The notes under the pieces: model-generated | What the model was told of the DNA's origin: nothing | Seen by the model: the letters and a program-made list of their open reading frames with translations, nothing else | Databases searched by the model: none | Shown: one piece after another, positions 7,088 to 16,495 of the stretch | How the letters are laid out: each line of letters opens with the position of its first letter | Position numbering within the stretch: position 1 is the stretch's first letter | Position numbers and translations under genes: made by a program | Source: Chara braunii | Taxonomy: Eukaryota > Streptophyta > Charophyceae > Charales > Characeae | Reading direction: 5' to 3' | Length of the DNA: 25,356 nucleotides | Assembly: GCA_003427395.1 (NCBI GenBank) | Contig: BFEA01000027.1 | Coordinates: 1,870,621-1,895,976, forward strand

Positions 7088-8373
7088 ATGATGGCCATAT
7101 CCGAACCAAAATCACCGGCCCCGCCCCCCCCCGGCCCCGCTCACCCCGGAGGATAAAGATAGAATTAGAGGCATCTTGGAGGACTGCTATTCCAATGGAA
7201 TTCCTCCAGAGGAATTTGCACCCCAGCTGATTGAGACGGGTCCTGACTTCGTGCGGGTGGCTGTGAATAAAGAAGTTTATCAGGTTCAGGCCGATTGACT
7301 CCGTCAGCACGCTGTATCGATCCATTTTGGAGACGATACGACGTTCGTCCCGGTGAAAGTTAAGAATCGACTGGTTATGATTTACGAGGACGGATGGGCT
7401 AAGTCTGGTGCCCTGAACGTGGCTCCCAAGAGAGGCATATTCCGGCATGAGGGCCGCAACCTGGATACTTATGTTGCAAGTGCAAAGGAAATAGCCACTT
7501 GGATGCTACGAAAAGAACAGCACGTGATTGAAATGGATAGGAAGAAATTCACTATTTCATTTCAGCCTTGGATGACATAAAACCAATTATACGAATGGAA
7601 TGAGGCCATGAGTTATAAATTTTTTTGGGTTCGGGTGCTGCAAGTTCCTGTTTCGGTGCTGCCCCAACTCAAAGGGGCGATCAAGAAGGCATTTGGCACG
7701 GTCTTGCAGTCAACCCAAGCGTTTGCTGACCCGATTGCACCGGACCTCTGGACAATTCGTTTTGACTTGACACCGGTGGCCCGATTAAAGTATAAAAGGC
7801 ACTTGGTAGTGGATATGGGGGATTATGGGTTTGTGGAGTTGGAAGTCGCAAACTCAGATTCACCTTGATGTAGTGTGTGCAAATAAATTTTTCACTCAGA
7901 CACTGACGACACATGTCCACGAAAGGCTAGTTACAAGACAGTTGTAACAAAAGGGAAAGAAGGGATGGAAAAGAGGGAGAAAGGAAAAGGGAAAGAAGGA
8001 CAGAAGGAGTTGAAGGAAGATGGGAAATCTGCCAAGGGCTCAGGTGAGAAAGCTGGAGCGGAGGCTTCAAAATCCATTGAGAAGTCCCAGGAAGAGACCA
8101 TCTCCAATAGTAAAGGTAAAACTCATTAACGGAAATTACCGGTTACGAAGGGTGGCAAAAAATGGAGAAGAAAAAAAATGGGTAAAGGGAGGAAATAGTC
8201 ATCGAAAGGAGAGGCGGACACAGAGGGGATTGAGCAGATGGATGGTGAGGGAGAGGGTAAGGCAGAGGGTGCGGAGGGTGGCATAGGGAGAAAGGAGGAG
8301 GAGGGGAAGTCGGTAAGGGATATTTCGATGGTTGAGGGAGAAGGAAAGGGGAGAGTGGAGACTGAGGATAAGA
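7088..8373 (+). pseudogene. LINE copy A: ORF1 nucleic-acid-binding protein, decayed and 3' truncated
   Basis: The likely start is ATGATGGCC at 7088. After 12-15 codons the frame slips at a C-run (about 7124-7133). From 7140 one frame continues through LTPEDKDRI, VNKEVYQVQAD, IYEDGWAKSG, PKRGIFRHEGRNLDTY, ASAKEIATWMLR, FQPWMT and YKFFWVRVLQVPVSVLPQL, ending VDMGDYGFVELEV. This is the DUF4283-like domain of plant L1 ORF1, and it aligns with copy C at 20304. Next comes a CX2CX4HX6C zinc knuckle (7869-7916) containing a stop, then a Lys/Glu/Gly-rich tail. In-frame stops lie at 7297, 7578, 7866 and 7884, plus others. The tail segment 8211-8373 is about 94% identical to 16559-16721 of copy B. Homology stops abruptly at 8373, where another repeat begins. 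The intact protein would bind LINE RNA; this copy cannot encode it. Confidence 0.85.
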
Positions 8374-8375
8374 CC

Positions 8376-8660
8376 GGTGTCGCGCGCGGCGGTCTCGCAC
8401 CCCGCTGGGAGCGCTGAACCTCACGGTCGTGTCACGCAGGATGTTTTGTCTGAAAAGAACCAGTCACCACTCCGACTGTGCGCGCGTGCTATACCTCTCA
8501 CGACACCCCACGACAGGTCGGGGAACCGCGAGGTACAACTTACCTCTACCCGAGGGGTTGTCACCACCTTCAGGTAGGCGTATCCCTGCTGAGCTACCGG
8601 CCCACATGCGAAGGCTTTTACATGTCTTTGTAGAGGTAGGTCGGTCGAGGACGTTTGCTC
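8376..8660 (-). repeat. GC-rich dispersed repeat, copy 1 (tRNA-like A box on minus strand)
   Basis: This segment aligns with 25044-25356. Shared landmarks in order on plus are CGTGTCACGCAGGA/CGCGTCACGCAGGA, ATACCTCTCRCGA, ACGACAGG, ACTTACCTSYACC, GTCACC, GGCGTATCCCYGCYGAGCTACC, CGAARGCT and AGAGGTRG. On the minus strand TAGCTCAGCAGG (8585-8596) fits a pol III A box, and GAG|GTAAGT (about 8545) is a consensus 5' splice site also kept in copy 2. It replaces the LINE sequence directly after 8373. No B box of good quality is seen, so calling it a SINE would be speculative. No protein is encoded. Confidence 0.7.
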
Positions 8661-9930
8661 GATCGCTGTAGCACAAAACGGGGTACGCGACATAAGACGC
8701 CTAAAACTGACCCGTTAGATATTAATGTCGAACTTTTTAAAAGACTGTCTATTTCCGCCACTTTGTAATGTATTCTTCTCTTGACTAATATCAATCAAAC
8801 CATCTTTTTACCAAAGGGCGTCCTATCTTTCTTAACAGACCATGACTAAACTGAATATCAGATAATATAGAAGTTATATAAGACAATAATGAGGATGGAG
8901 TTATTACGGCCAACAACCCTTCCCACTTTCACAAGTGTTGTGTGTGTCCGAGACTCTTTAACAGATCAGCTCCGGTTCAATCCAAAATCACTCACAAAAC
9001 AGACCTGCACAGAATAATGCAAAGACAGTTCGCATGCCATGCACTAACGGCGTCAACCATCAACCATTGACTTTCTCCCTCACTTCCCAAATCATGTATG
9101 ACAGCCCTATCTTTCCTGAGACGTAAGCCCAACCCCCTCACATTTCTTCAAAGGACCCTTGAGAGTGACAAGGATCATTTAGGCAATGGCCACAGGTGAC
9201 AGTTTCACTGACCACAGGGTTTGACTTTAGAGGTGGGTATCAAATCAAAAGGGGAAAAGTTGAATCAGTAACAACCGACCTGTTATTGAGAGATAACGTA
9301 AAATTTTGGGACCTTTTTGTAAAACCTCTTCCCTGAAATGAAGTAGATAAACAGGGACCTGCACACACACAGGTCAACAAAGATTCAACACCCCCACTCG
9401 ATTCCACATATTGATATCTAAGGGTCGAGCCCTTAGACATGGGTAGTGAGCTATGGGATCAACATCCCAGGTCTAATCCTTAGTTTTACTCTTACAACCC
9501 TACCCTAAGCCATCTGTCACTCTCTCCTTTCACTCAAGGAGTCTCATGCCTATGTCCTAAGTCGTCTTAAGGAAACTCATATTTCCCCTACTCTCAGTCC
9601 TTGCATTTTCTCGCTTGGAGATAAGTGCATCGTTTGACGTTTACGTAGATGAGATATAACTCATTCATTGTTGTGGCCTTCCATTCGAAAGTCGTGAACG
9701 GACATGGACCTCGCGGTAGTTTTTTTCTACTAGTATTTTTTTTCCCGCGGTCCTATCTTCTTTCCTTGTTCCCTTTCAAGATATGTGAAGACCTTGCTTC
9801 AACAGGAGCATTGTTCCTTCCTTTTTCTTCTATTGGTGTTAACATTCTCAAGCAGTAGGTCGATGCAGACATGAATCTCTTGCTACTGGATTAATACCAA
9901 ACAATATGTTAATAAAAAAACAGTCGAGTA
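8661..9930. other. Gene-free stretch, no recognised features
   Basis: I see no coding pattern, RNA gene or clear repeat. Small hairpins exist, for example CTAAGGG-TCGAG-CCCTTAG near 9419 and TGGGA-TCAACA-TCCCA near 9452. The low-grade tRNA-like appearance near 9441-9477 does not meet A/B box consensus. Confidence 0.5.
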
Positions 9931-11190
9931 AGTCACTCATGAGTATTTGATCCTCTTTTTATCCCCACTCAATGTATACATATGATCTAATCAAAGTAGC
10001 AGCATATCTCACGCATGAGCATCCTTCTTTCAACAAATAGTTGAGGTTCCTACAGAAGCACCCTACTACTTGCTTTAGGTATCCTTCTTAAAGATCTAGA
10101 TGTCAACCCCTTCCCAAAGGTTGCTAACGGTCAGCGTGAATAATAGGCGATCCGAACAAGTGTCTCCTACTATCACGTGACAAGGTCCACTCCATGAAAG
10201 CATTAGGATAATCCCGACAAGGGTATCCTTTTGCCCTTCCGAAGCCGACCAACCTGAAACTGGTTAGTTTAGACAGAAGACGAGTGTTTAGGGTATTCCT
10301 ACAGGGGTACCCTACCCTCTTGTAAGTTAGTATCACAATCAAGTAGGTAATAGCTAGACCCCAACAGAGACCCCTCTACTACTTTCCTTGGGTAATGAGT
10401 AGTTCATCCTTTAAACAAGTAATAGTATGACTCCTACAGAAGCCTCCCTATTACCGGTCTCGTGGTCGGACTGCCCGAGGATGAATAAGATAGGAAAGAA
10501 AGAGTAGCAATGTGATTTCCTACTCTTTGCAGGTTGTTAGCCAGCCTTAAACTCAAGTGTGTGAATAGGATGACCCTCCCTGGAGCCCCTTACTACACCT
10601 TGAGTAAGTGCAAAGACCGAAACTTCCTGAGTTGTTATTAAGAAAGAAAGTAACCAAAATCCTCTGAATCACTTTTCACAATCAAGCAGATCCTAGTTAA
10701 TTAAGGTGGTGAGGTAGCACGCACAGGAGTACCGCCACCTCAGATTATGCCAATCGTTCCAACCTCAAAGAGCAAGTGTCCAACCCATACATGGGTTTTC
10801 TACCGCCTTCGGAGACTGGTCCGGTAGGCTAACAGGGCGACGCGCACATAAGTCTCCCTTTATTATTTCTAAGTGTCAGACTCTCTCCCCTTTACGATGA
10901 CAGTCAATCCGGTAAGGCAATTCACACATGAGTACCTAATTTAGTTCATAAGTTAATGTCAGACACCTTCGCTCGTCACGACGACAGTCGATCGGGTAGA
11001 TGGTAAGGTAACTCACACATGAGTACCTAAGTTAGTTCATAAGTTGATGTTAGACACTTCTACTTGTCACGACGACAGTCGATCTAGCAGATGGTAAGGT
11101 AACTCACACATGAGTACCTAAGTGTCAACCCTTAGTTATGTCAGCGCATACATAAGTAGCATGACGGCTCATACATGAGCCTCCATCTCC
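9931..11190. repeat. Diverged tandem-repeat array with 91-bp period at its 3' end
   Basis: A core of the type CACACATGAGTACCTAA recurs about 16 times. Examples are near 9934, 10008, 10049 (CCTACAGAAGCACCC), 10213 (CCCGACAAGGGTATCC), 10298 (CCTACAGGGGTACCC), 10432, 10720 (CGCACAGGAGTACCG), 10843, 10922, 11013, 11104 and 11169. The last full units, from 10922, 11013 and 11104, are spaced exactly 91 bp apart and share TAGTTCATAAGTT, GTCACGACGACAGTCGATC and ATGGTAAGGTAACTCACAC. Earlier units are irregularly spaced (about 40-145 bp) and strongly diverged. The repeats are not short, identical or spaced like a CRISPR array. No open frame persists. Confidence 0.75.
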
Positions 11191-11756
11191 CTACTTTGTT
11201 TTTCAAGCCCTAACAATCTAGGTTCCTTCTTGGTTAATTTTAGGTTCCTTCCCTTTTCACCAGGCAAAATTCTTACTTCAATCATAGTTCATTTCCCCTT
11301 TTGTTAACCGTAGTCCTGAAGAAACATAAACGGTACATCACATAGTCATACAGGCAGTCCAATAGAAGGGCGTAGCATGTAAGGGTATATGGGAAAGGGT
11401 TATGTGACGCGTACCTCATAGTTCCCTGCCTCCAAAGTTCCTCCTGAACTCCGGCAGAGCTCCTGCAATCGCCCTGTTATCGGTCATGTCTAGTTTATGT
11501 GATTGATTGTCTGAACTTTTGAGTTAGCAAAAACTCGGGACTGTCTTAGTGAAAATACACCATCAGTTATTTTTAATCAAGAAATTAGGTGTCTGAGAGG
11601 CTCATTGCAATGAGAAGAATGAAGGAGGATGGAGGAGGTAAGCACCATCCCACAGTGGCAACGTCTCCCTCCTCTCCAATGCTCAGCATTCTCTTCATTT
11701 TTTACCTCTGTTTTAGCATATAAAGTCCAAAATAACAATTCCAAAATGAGAAATAG

Positions 11757-11757
<1 letters not shown>
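11191..11757. other. Unassigned stretch
   Basis: No gene, RNA or repeat was recognised between the tandem array and the AAT microsatellite. Short frames here have no recognisable domain. Confidence 0.5.
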
Positions 11758-11803
<46 letters not shown>

Positions 11804-11838
11804 TAAATAACAAAAAAAATAAATAAAAAAAAATAATG

Positions 11839-11883
<45 letters not shown>
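11758..11883. repeat. (AAT)n microsatellite, two blocks
   Basis: Two AAT arrays (about 11758-11801 and 11838-11883) are separated by an A-rich spacer. They generate poly-Ile and poly-Tyr frames that are not genes. Confidence 0.95.
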
Positions 11884-12235
11884 GTAACTTAATAGAATAA
11901 TGATATGGCGAGATGACAAATTCAAGATTGCAAAGTCACATTGAAATCCACGAGGTCTAACACTATTCGGAATGTAGTAACGTACTGTCATTCCACTAAC
12001 GGAAAACCAGGTACTGAATCCGAATGTCGGTGAGAGCCTACTCTCACAACCACTCGCGTACATATCAGGGGCTCTTCCTCCTACTTGATGCCCAACGTCC
12101 AACCTACGATGACACAACTTACTAGCAACCTACGAACCGACAATGCATCCAGTTGATGTCAGCAGCAGAACCGGAGTTCATGATAATGTCGACCTTTGTA
12201 GATCATTTATTGCCAAGGTCAGGTACGTCTCTCTC
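11884..12235. other. Unassigned stretch with a splice-donor-like site
   Basis: No gene was recognised. An ATG at 12143 opens 27 codons of mixed composition (MHPVDVSSRTGVHDNVDLCR then SFIAKV) that end at CAG|GTACGT near 12222, a good 5' splice-site match. Beyond it the frame runs into a microsatellite. It could be a first exon or a chance match. Confidence 0.25.
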
Positions 12236-12690
12236 TCCAACTCTCTTTCTGTGTGTGCGTCAGTCCGTTTTGCGTCTGTCAGTCTATTTGCTTGTTTGTG
12301 TCTGTCTGTCTGTTTGAGTGTTGTATTTGTCTGTATCTGTCTTTTCTCTCTCTATGTCTTGTCTGTCAGTTTGTCTGTCTGTATCAGTCTGTCTGTTTGA
12401 CTGTTGTATTTGTCTGTATCTGTCTTTTCTCTCTCTATGCCTTGTCTGTCAGTTTGTCTGTTTGTCAATCTGATTGTTCCTATCTGTCTTGTTTTCGCTG
12501 CCTGTCTTGTCTGTTTCTAACTGTCCGTTGTTGCCCACATCTGTCTATCTGTTTGTTGCCTGCATTAGTCTGTCTTCTTTCTCTCTCTCTATATTTTCCT
12601 CCTCTTCTTCTTCTTCTTCTTATTCTTCTTCATTTTCTTTTCCTTCTTCTTATTTTTCTTCTTCTTCTCCTTCTTCTTCCCTTTCCGTCT
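12236..12690. repeat. Degenerate (TCTG)n with an 83-bp duplication, then (TTC)n
   Basis: TCTG/TTTG-rich DNA covers about 12236-12570. Within it, a segment containing TGTTGTATTTGTCTGTATCT occurs twice, with copies about 83 bp apart (near 12318 and 12401). A TTC-rich block follows at about 12598-12685. Frames across it are Cys/Ser/Leu-rich repeats. Confidence 0.85.
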
Positions 12691-13178
12691 TCCTTGCTTC
12701 TATCTCCATCTTCCTTTTGCACGTGCAATGGACCTCTTAGTTCAACACCAGTGAGTGCACGTATTCATACCACCTGCATGTATGAGTTCACACGAAGTTC
12801 TCACTGAAGATCAGAGAGATTAAGACCAAGTAACGTAGCTTATGAATTCCAACAAGTCATTCTAAGAGCAATAAGAGTTCCAAGTCACCAGCGTTCGTCA
12901 GCGCATATCAAGGGAACCAATGAACAACATAAGTTGTCAGGGAAGTATCTCTTTTCCCTATGCTCTTCTCTCTTAGGTATCACCTCTCCTTACTGGTCTT
13001 CTCTCTGGTTATGTCCTCACTGTGTCTTCTCCCCCTGCATGCGAGCACACACACTAACTACTATTCAAGGAACCACTCTGAATACACCCACTAATATGCC
13101 TGCTAACCCTCTAAAGTCTATTACTAACACTCTGCACCGGTGCAGCTACGACTGCCTTCTTCCTGCCAGCGCAATCTC

Positions 13179-13181
<3 letters not shown>
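12691..13181. other. Unassigned stretch
   Basis: No gene or repeat was recognised. GTGCACGTATTCATACCACC and CATGTATGAGTTCACACG near 12755-12795 are loosely self-complementary. Confidence 0.45.

Positions 13182-13253
<72 letters not shown>
13182..13253. repeat. (CT)36 microsatellite
   Basis: An uninterrupted CT dinucleotide run of about 72 bp. It encodes Ser-Leu or Glu-Arg repeats in spurious frames. Confidence 0.98.
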
Positions 13254-13255
<2 letters not shown>

Positions 13256-13479
13256 GCGCAACACTCTGGCTTCAGCGCTCTGCCCCTCACTAAAGCGTAC
13301 AATTGCACCTGCACTTCTACACTTCTTGCGGATGAGCAATCTGACGAATGAGGAGGCTGGCCAATCCTTTCATAGTCCTGGATTGCACTTCAACTCGTGC
13401 CAGCCTCTGTTTCTTGGGTTTGCTTTAGAATGTCAAGGCCTGGGACCTTCCCGAATAACTTTCGATCTCGGCATATAGT

Positions 13480-13610
13480 TTTGACTGAGGACTGTGACTC
13501 CTGCTTCTGAGACACGACCCTTGCCTGTGGAACGACCCTTTTGCTCCTGGGATGTGACTTTTCAATATGACTTTTCATTATGAGACGCGACTCTTCCCTC
13601 TAAGATAAGA
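13480..13610. repeat. Degenerate minisatellite with about 20-bp period
   Basis: On the minus strand consecutive 20-nt units read AAAAGTCACATCCCAGGAGC, AAAAGGGTCGTTCCACAGGC, AAGGGTCGTGTCTCAGAAGC and AGGAGTCACAGTCC. Further diverged units (around GTCATATTG and GTCGCGTCTC) lie at the other end. The period is not a multiple of three, so the minus-strand frame across it is probably fortuitous. Confidence 0.65.
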
Positions 13611-14010
13611 CTGTTTGTTGAGTGTCTGTTGGACTGGGCTGCTGGAGTATCCGACTGTGACTTTTTCTGAATTTGACGAACTCGGCCTCTCTTGAGCAGG
13701 GCCTCTGTCCCTGAGGCCCGAATTTGTGGCCTGAATCGTAGAAAGCCTTTTTCACTGATATCAACAACAATAAAAAATAATAATAAAAAAAATAATAATA
13801 AAATTAATAATAATAATAAATATTAATAATAATAATAATAATAATTATTATTATTATACTAATGACAATAATAGTAGCGATAATAATAACAATAATATCA
13901 ATAATGATACTTATTGATAGTAATAATACTAAATAATAATAATGACAATAATAATTGTAACAAAACTTAGTGTATACAAGCTATATTTCCGGCCAGTTAC
14001 AGTCGAACAC
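13611..14010. repeat. AT-rich (AAT)/(ATA) degenerate microsatellite and flank
   Basis: An AAT/ATA-rich region of about 200 bp (13766-13960) contains many interruptions. The preceding stretch (13611-13765) has no recognised feature. Confidence 0.75.
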
Positions 14011-14490
14011 ACACATGCACATGTAGTATTGTATGGTTTCGTATTCTAGTGGTAGGTTCTACTTATTCAGCTCATACTATCGATTGAAATAGCGTGAGGG
14101 CCCCCACGCCTCACACACGCATACACATACACAAACACACTCACAAACACACACACACACACATACCCTGGTATACAAACGCACACACAAGTGCAGTAAT
14201 GTATACTACCATGTTCTAGCGGTAGATTCATTCGATTTTGCTCATCCTGTCGACGAAAGGAGCGTGAGGTTAGCCGCGGGTTCGGGAACTTTCCCGGTTG
14301 TTTGGTGCGTTGCTCATCCTATCGATGGAGAACTCTCTCTCTCTCACCCGCACACACACACATACACACACTCACACACGAGCAAACGAGTGTGGCGGTG
14401 TACATTCCCACATTTTAGCAGTAGATACATTCGCTTTAGATGGCGGTAGATTCTTTTGATTTTGTTCTCCCTACTGATAGAAGTTCTATG
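14011..14490. repeat. Diverged tandem copies of a dispersed repeat with CA runs
   Basis: The core CATGTTCTAGCGGTAGATTC followed by ATTCGATTTTGCTCATCCTG, TCGAYGAAAGGAGCGTGAGG and then CA-rich DNA occurs near 14035-14095, 14208-14270 and 14400-14480. A partial piece (GTTGCTCATCCTATCGATGG) lies near 14310. Spacing is about 170-190 bp. Diverged cores also occur inside the fold-back elements at 2059-2100 and 5203-5230. The open frames here are CA-repeat artefacts. Confidence 0.7.
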
Positions 14491-14598
14491 GAGTGGACCG
14501 TGGGATTAGAGACTTACCTTCTCTCTCTCTCGCTTCACAACACATTGCGGCCACACCACGGTCACAATGGGCACAACGCGCATTCCAACAAGTAGGCA

Positions 14599-14659
14599 AT
14601 GACGGGCCCAACCTCACAGCGCCAGCATCGACAGCAAGGGAGGGCGCTCCTACTACCAG
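14599..14659 (+). other. Possible first exon ending at a consensus splice donor (weak)
   Basis: An ATG at 14599 opens 20 codons (MTGPTSQRQHRQQGRALLLP) ending at CCAG|GTAAGTCG near 14658-14660, a near-perfect 5' splice site. Directly after the donor the DNA becomes a pyrimidine-rich microsatellite and minisatellite, more like intron than coding sequence. I do not recognise the peptide. It could be coincidence. Confidence 0.2.
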
Positions 14660-14681
14660 GTAAGTCGCCCGCTCCCCTCAT

Positions 14682-14700
14682 CTCCTCCTCCTCCTCCTCC

Positions 14701-14728
<28 letters not shown>
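14682..14728. repeat. (TCC)n(TTC)n microsatellite
   Basis: A CTC run passes into a TTC run. It is pyrimidine-only and non-coding in appearance. Confidence 0.93.
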
Positions 14729-14731
<3 letters not shown>

Positions 14732-14770
14732 CTTATTTCCTACGTTCTACTTCTGCCTCCACGCTTCTTT

Positions 14771-15030
14771 CTTCCCGCGCGTACTTTTCTGTCAACGCAC
14801 ACTATCTCTCCCTGCTCCCGCTCGCTTTTCTTCCCGCGGGCACTTTTCTGTCAACGCGCGCTATCTCTCCCTGCTCCCGCTCGCTTTTCTTCCCGCGCGC
14901 ACTTTTCTGTCAGCACGCGCTATCTCTCCCTGCTCCCACTCGCTTTTCTTCCCGCACGCACTTTTCTGTCAACGCGAGCTATCTCTCCCTGCTCCCGCTC
15001 GCTTTCTTCCCGCGTGCATTCTCTGCTGAC
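14771..15030. repeat. 59-bp minisatellite, four units plus a partial
   Basis: Units begin at 14771, 14830, 14889 and 14948 (58 bp), with a fragment from 15006. Each starts CTTCCCGCGCGCACTTTTCT, includes CTATCTCTCCCTGCTCCC, and ends CTCGCTTTT. A 59-bp period shifts the reading frame at every unit, so the long plus-strand open frame through it (14599-15483) cannot be maintained by selection on a repeated peptide. Confidence 0.95.
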
Positions 15031-15064
15031 TTGCGTTTGCTCTGCGCGACCCTCCCCTCATCGC

Positions 15065-15143
15065 TCTTCTTTCTCCTCCTTCTTCTTTCTCCTTTTTCTT
15101 CTTCTTCTCCTTCTTCTTCTTCTTCTTCTTCTTCTTCTTCTTC
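15065..15143. repeat. (TTC)n microsatellite
   Basis: A TTC/TCC array with a few interruptions produces poly-Leu/Phe/Ser in plus frames. Just downstream, at 15305-15375, CGCACTCGCTGT occurs twice in a short local duplication. Confidence 0.93.
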
Positions 15144-15524
15144 GTCTATTCTCTTTTCTTGGGCTGCTACCTCGCCATTTCCATGGCGTGTTGTCTCCGC
15201 TGCTCCCGTTCTTGCATGCTCGTGCCTCCTTCCCCCGTGCCTCTTTCTACCGCGCGCCTTTTTTTTTGCTTTTTCCCGACGTCCTCCCCTTACTTTCTGT
15301 TGCGCTCGCTGTCCGTGCGCTGTTGCGCACTCGCTGTCCGTGTCCGTGCGATGCTGCGCACTCGCTGTGTTGTCCGTCGAGCGTTCAGCCCGGGCACGCG
15401 AACCAAGGTCTCGGACGCCGAATTCAGACGGAATCAGACCTTGTGGAATGAATTCGCCCGTCTATCAGGTGCAAATTCATTAAAGGCGGATCAGCGGAGA
15501 GCAGCTCCGAGATAAGAGAAAAGA
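15144..15524. other. GC-rich stretch without a recognised gene
   Basis: The open frame entering from the minisatellite continues to 15483 but shows no domain. The short direct repeats CTCGCTGTCCGTG and GCTGCGCACTCGCTGT near 15308-15372 are the only structure seen. Confidence 0.45.
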
Positions 15525-15576
15525 AATGAATGAATGAATAAATAAATAAATAAATAAATAAATAAGTAAATAAACG
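15525..15576. repeat. (AATG)n(AATA)n microsatellite
   Basis: A tetranucleotide run, first AATG then AATA, with one AAGTA interruption. Confidence 0.95.
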
Positions 15577-15670
15577 AATCTAACTAATAACAGAAAAATA
15601 AAAATAAATTAACGGAAAGAATCTAACCACTAACTACTCCTACCTGCCAAGTGTAATACACTCGTTTTCA

Positions 15671-15748
15671 GAGGGCTAACTAACACTAACTCTAACTACT
15701 TTCGAATCCGAGGGCTAACTAACACTAACTCTAACTACTTTCGAATCC
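15671..15748. repeat. 39-bp perfect tandem duplication
   Basis: GAGGGCTAACTAACACTAAC followed by TCTAACTACTTTCGAATCC is present at 15671-15709 and again, identically, at 15710-15748. CTAACT strings give it a superficial telomere-like look, but the unit is not a plant telomere repeat. Confidence 0.95.
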
Positions 15749-15754
15749 GAGGTC

Positions 15755-15915
15755 ACGGGTTCGAGCCCCGACAGACTTCGTGCGGCGTGAAAACGGGCGG
15801 CCCCAGTGCTGCTCCCTATCAAAAGGAGATAGCTCAGGGTCAGTTGGACTCGTGACAATACAGACCTGTACCTACTGAGCTAACTCCTATTTCCAATAGA
15901 ATAGGAGCTGCTCAG
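15755..15915. ncRNA. tRNA-like elements: B-box string and inverted A-box cluster
   Basis: GGGTTCGAGCCCC (15758-15770) fits the pol III B box. Farther on, AGGAGATAGCTCAG (15824-15837) is inverted at 15875-15888 (CTGAGCTAACTCCT, one mismatch in 14) and appears again at 15903-15915 (AGGAGCTGCTCAG). TAGCTCAG is the core of the A box on both strands. No complete cloverleaf can be built, because the boxes are in the wrong order or spacing. I interpret the cluster as tRNA- or SINE-derived debris arranged as a hairpin. Confidence 0.4.
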
Positions 15916-16495
15916 CTATAAGTAGAACAGGGCCCGGGCCAACTAGTGGAACGAGGGCTCGGATAAGTACCGCCGTTCAACGGCAGTAGGCATTTTAAGC
16001 TTTTATAGTCTCCCCGACCGTATGGCCGGGGCCTATATTAATTTCATCCACCTAAACCTTACCGACACTTAGTTTTTCCCGTATCGTAGGCTTACATCGA
16101 CAAAACGCTAACCCAAACCGACCTCTCGCCCTCGGTGGTCGAGGGGCTTATAATATTTTTATGCTTCCTACTTCCATCGCGCACCGCGTCCAAGCACGCG
16201 CCTCTTACATTTTTTCGTCCTCGCTGCCTTTCGGCTACCGCGGTGGCTCGTAGGGTTACTTTAATTGAACAGAACCCTCGACCTTTACGGTAAAAGGGTA
16301 TTATTAACAATTCTAACTACCGTGCGCTGAAATATAGTGCTTGTGTACTAACCAAAAAAAATTCCTGTGGATTCGCCTCGGACTGAAAGGTCGAGGGAAC
16401 CGTTCTAAAGTACTGCACGAAAAAAATTGCACATTCTATCTTCAGACCGTCTCCCTCATGGTAGTTGGTGCCGACGTCGTGTTGACTGCAAAATC
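15916..16495. other. Unassigned stretch before LINE B
   Basis: No gene was recognised. An imperfect hairpin CCCCGACCGTATGGCCGGGG lies near 16013. ACCCTCGACCTTT near 16273 is inverted at AAAGGTCGAGGG near 16387. The minus-strand frame at 16092-16310 has no recognisable domain. Confidence 0.45.

Noticed and set aside
9438-9480. tRNA-like stretch
   Set aside because: Neither the A box nor the B box matches consensus and no cloverleaf can be drawn.
9931-11190. CRISPR-like array
   Set aside because: The repeats are diverged and irregularly spaced, the context is eukaryotic, and there are no uniform spacers or cas genes.
12143-12807. Cys/Ser/Val-rich frames resembling a cysteine-rich peptide
   Set aside because: They arise from (TCTG)n and (TTC)n arrays. 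The cysteines follow from the repeat unit and have no signal peptide context.
14599-15483. 294-codon plus-strand open frame
   Set aside because: It is built from TCC/TTC microsatellites and a 59-bp minisatellite that changes phase each unit.
15600-15748. Telomere-like CTAACT repeats
   Set aside because: The repeating unit is a 39-bp duplication, not CCCTAAA or a close variant.
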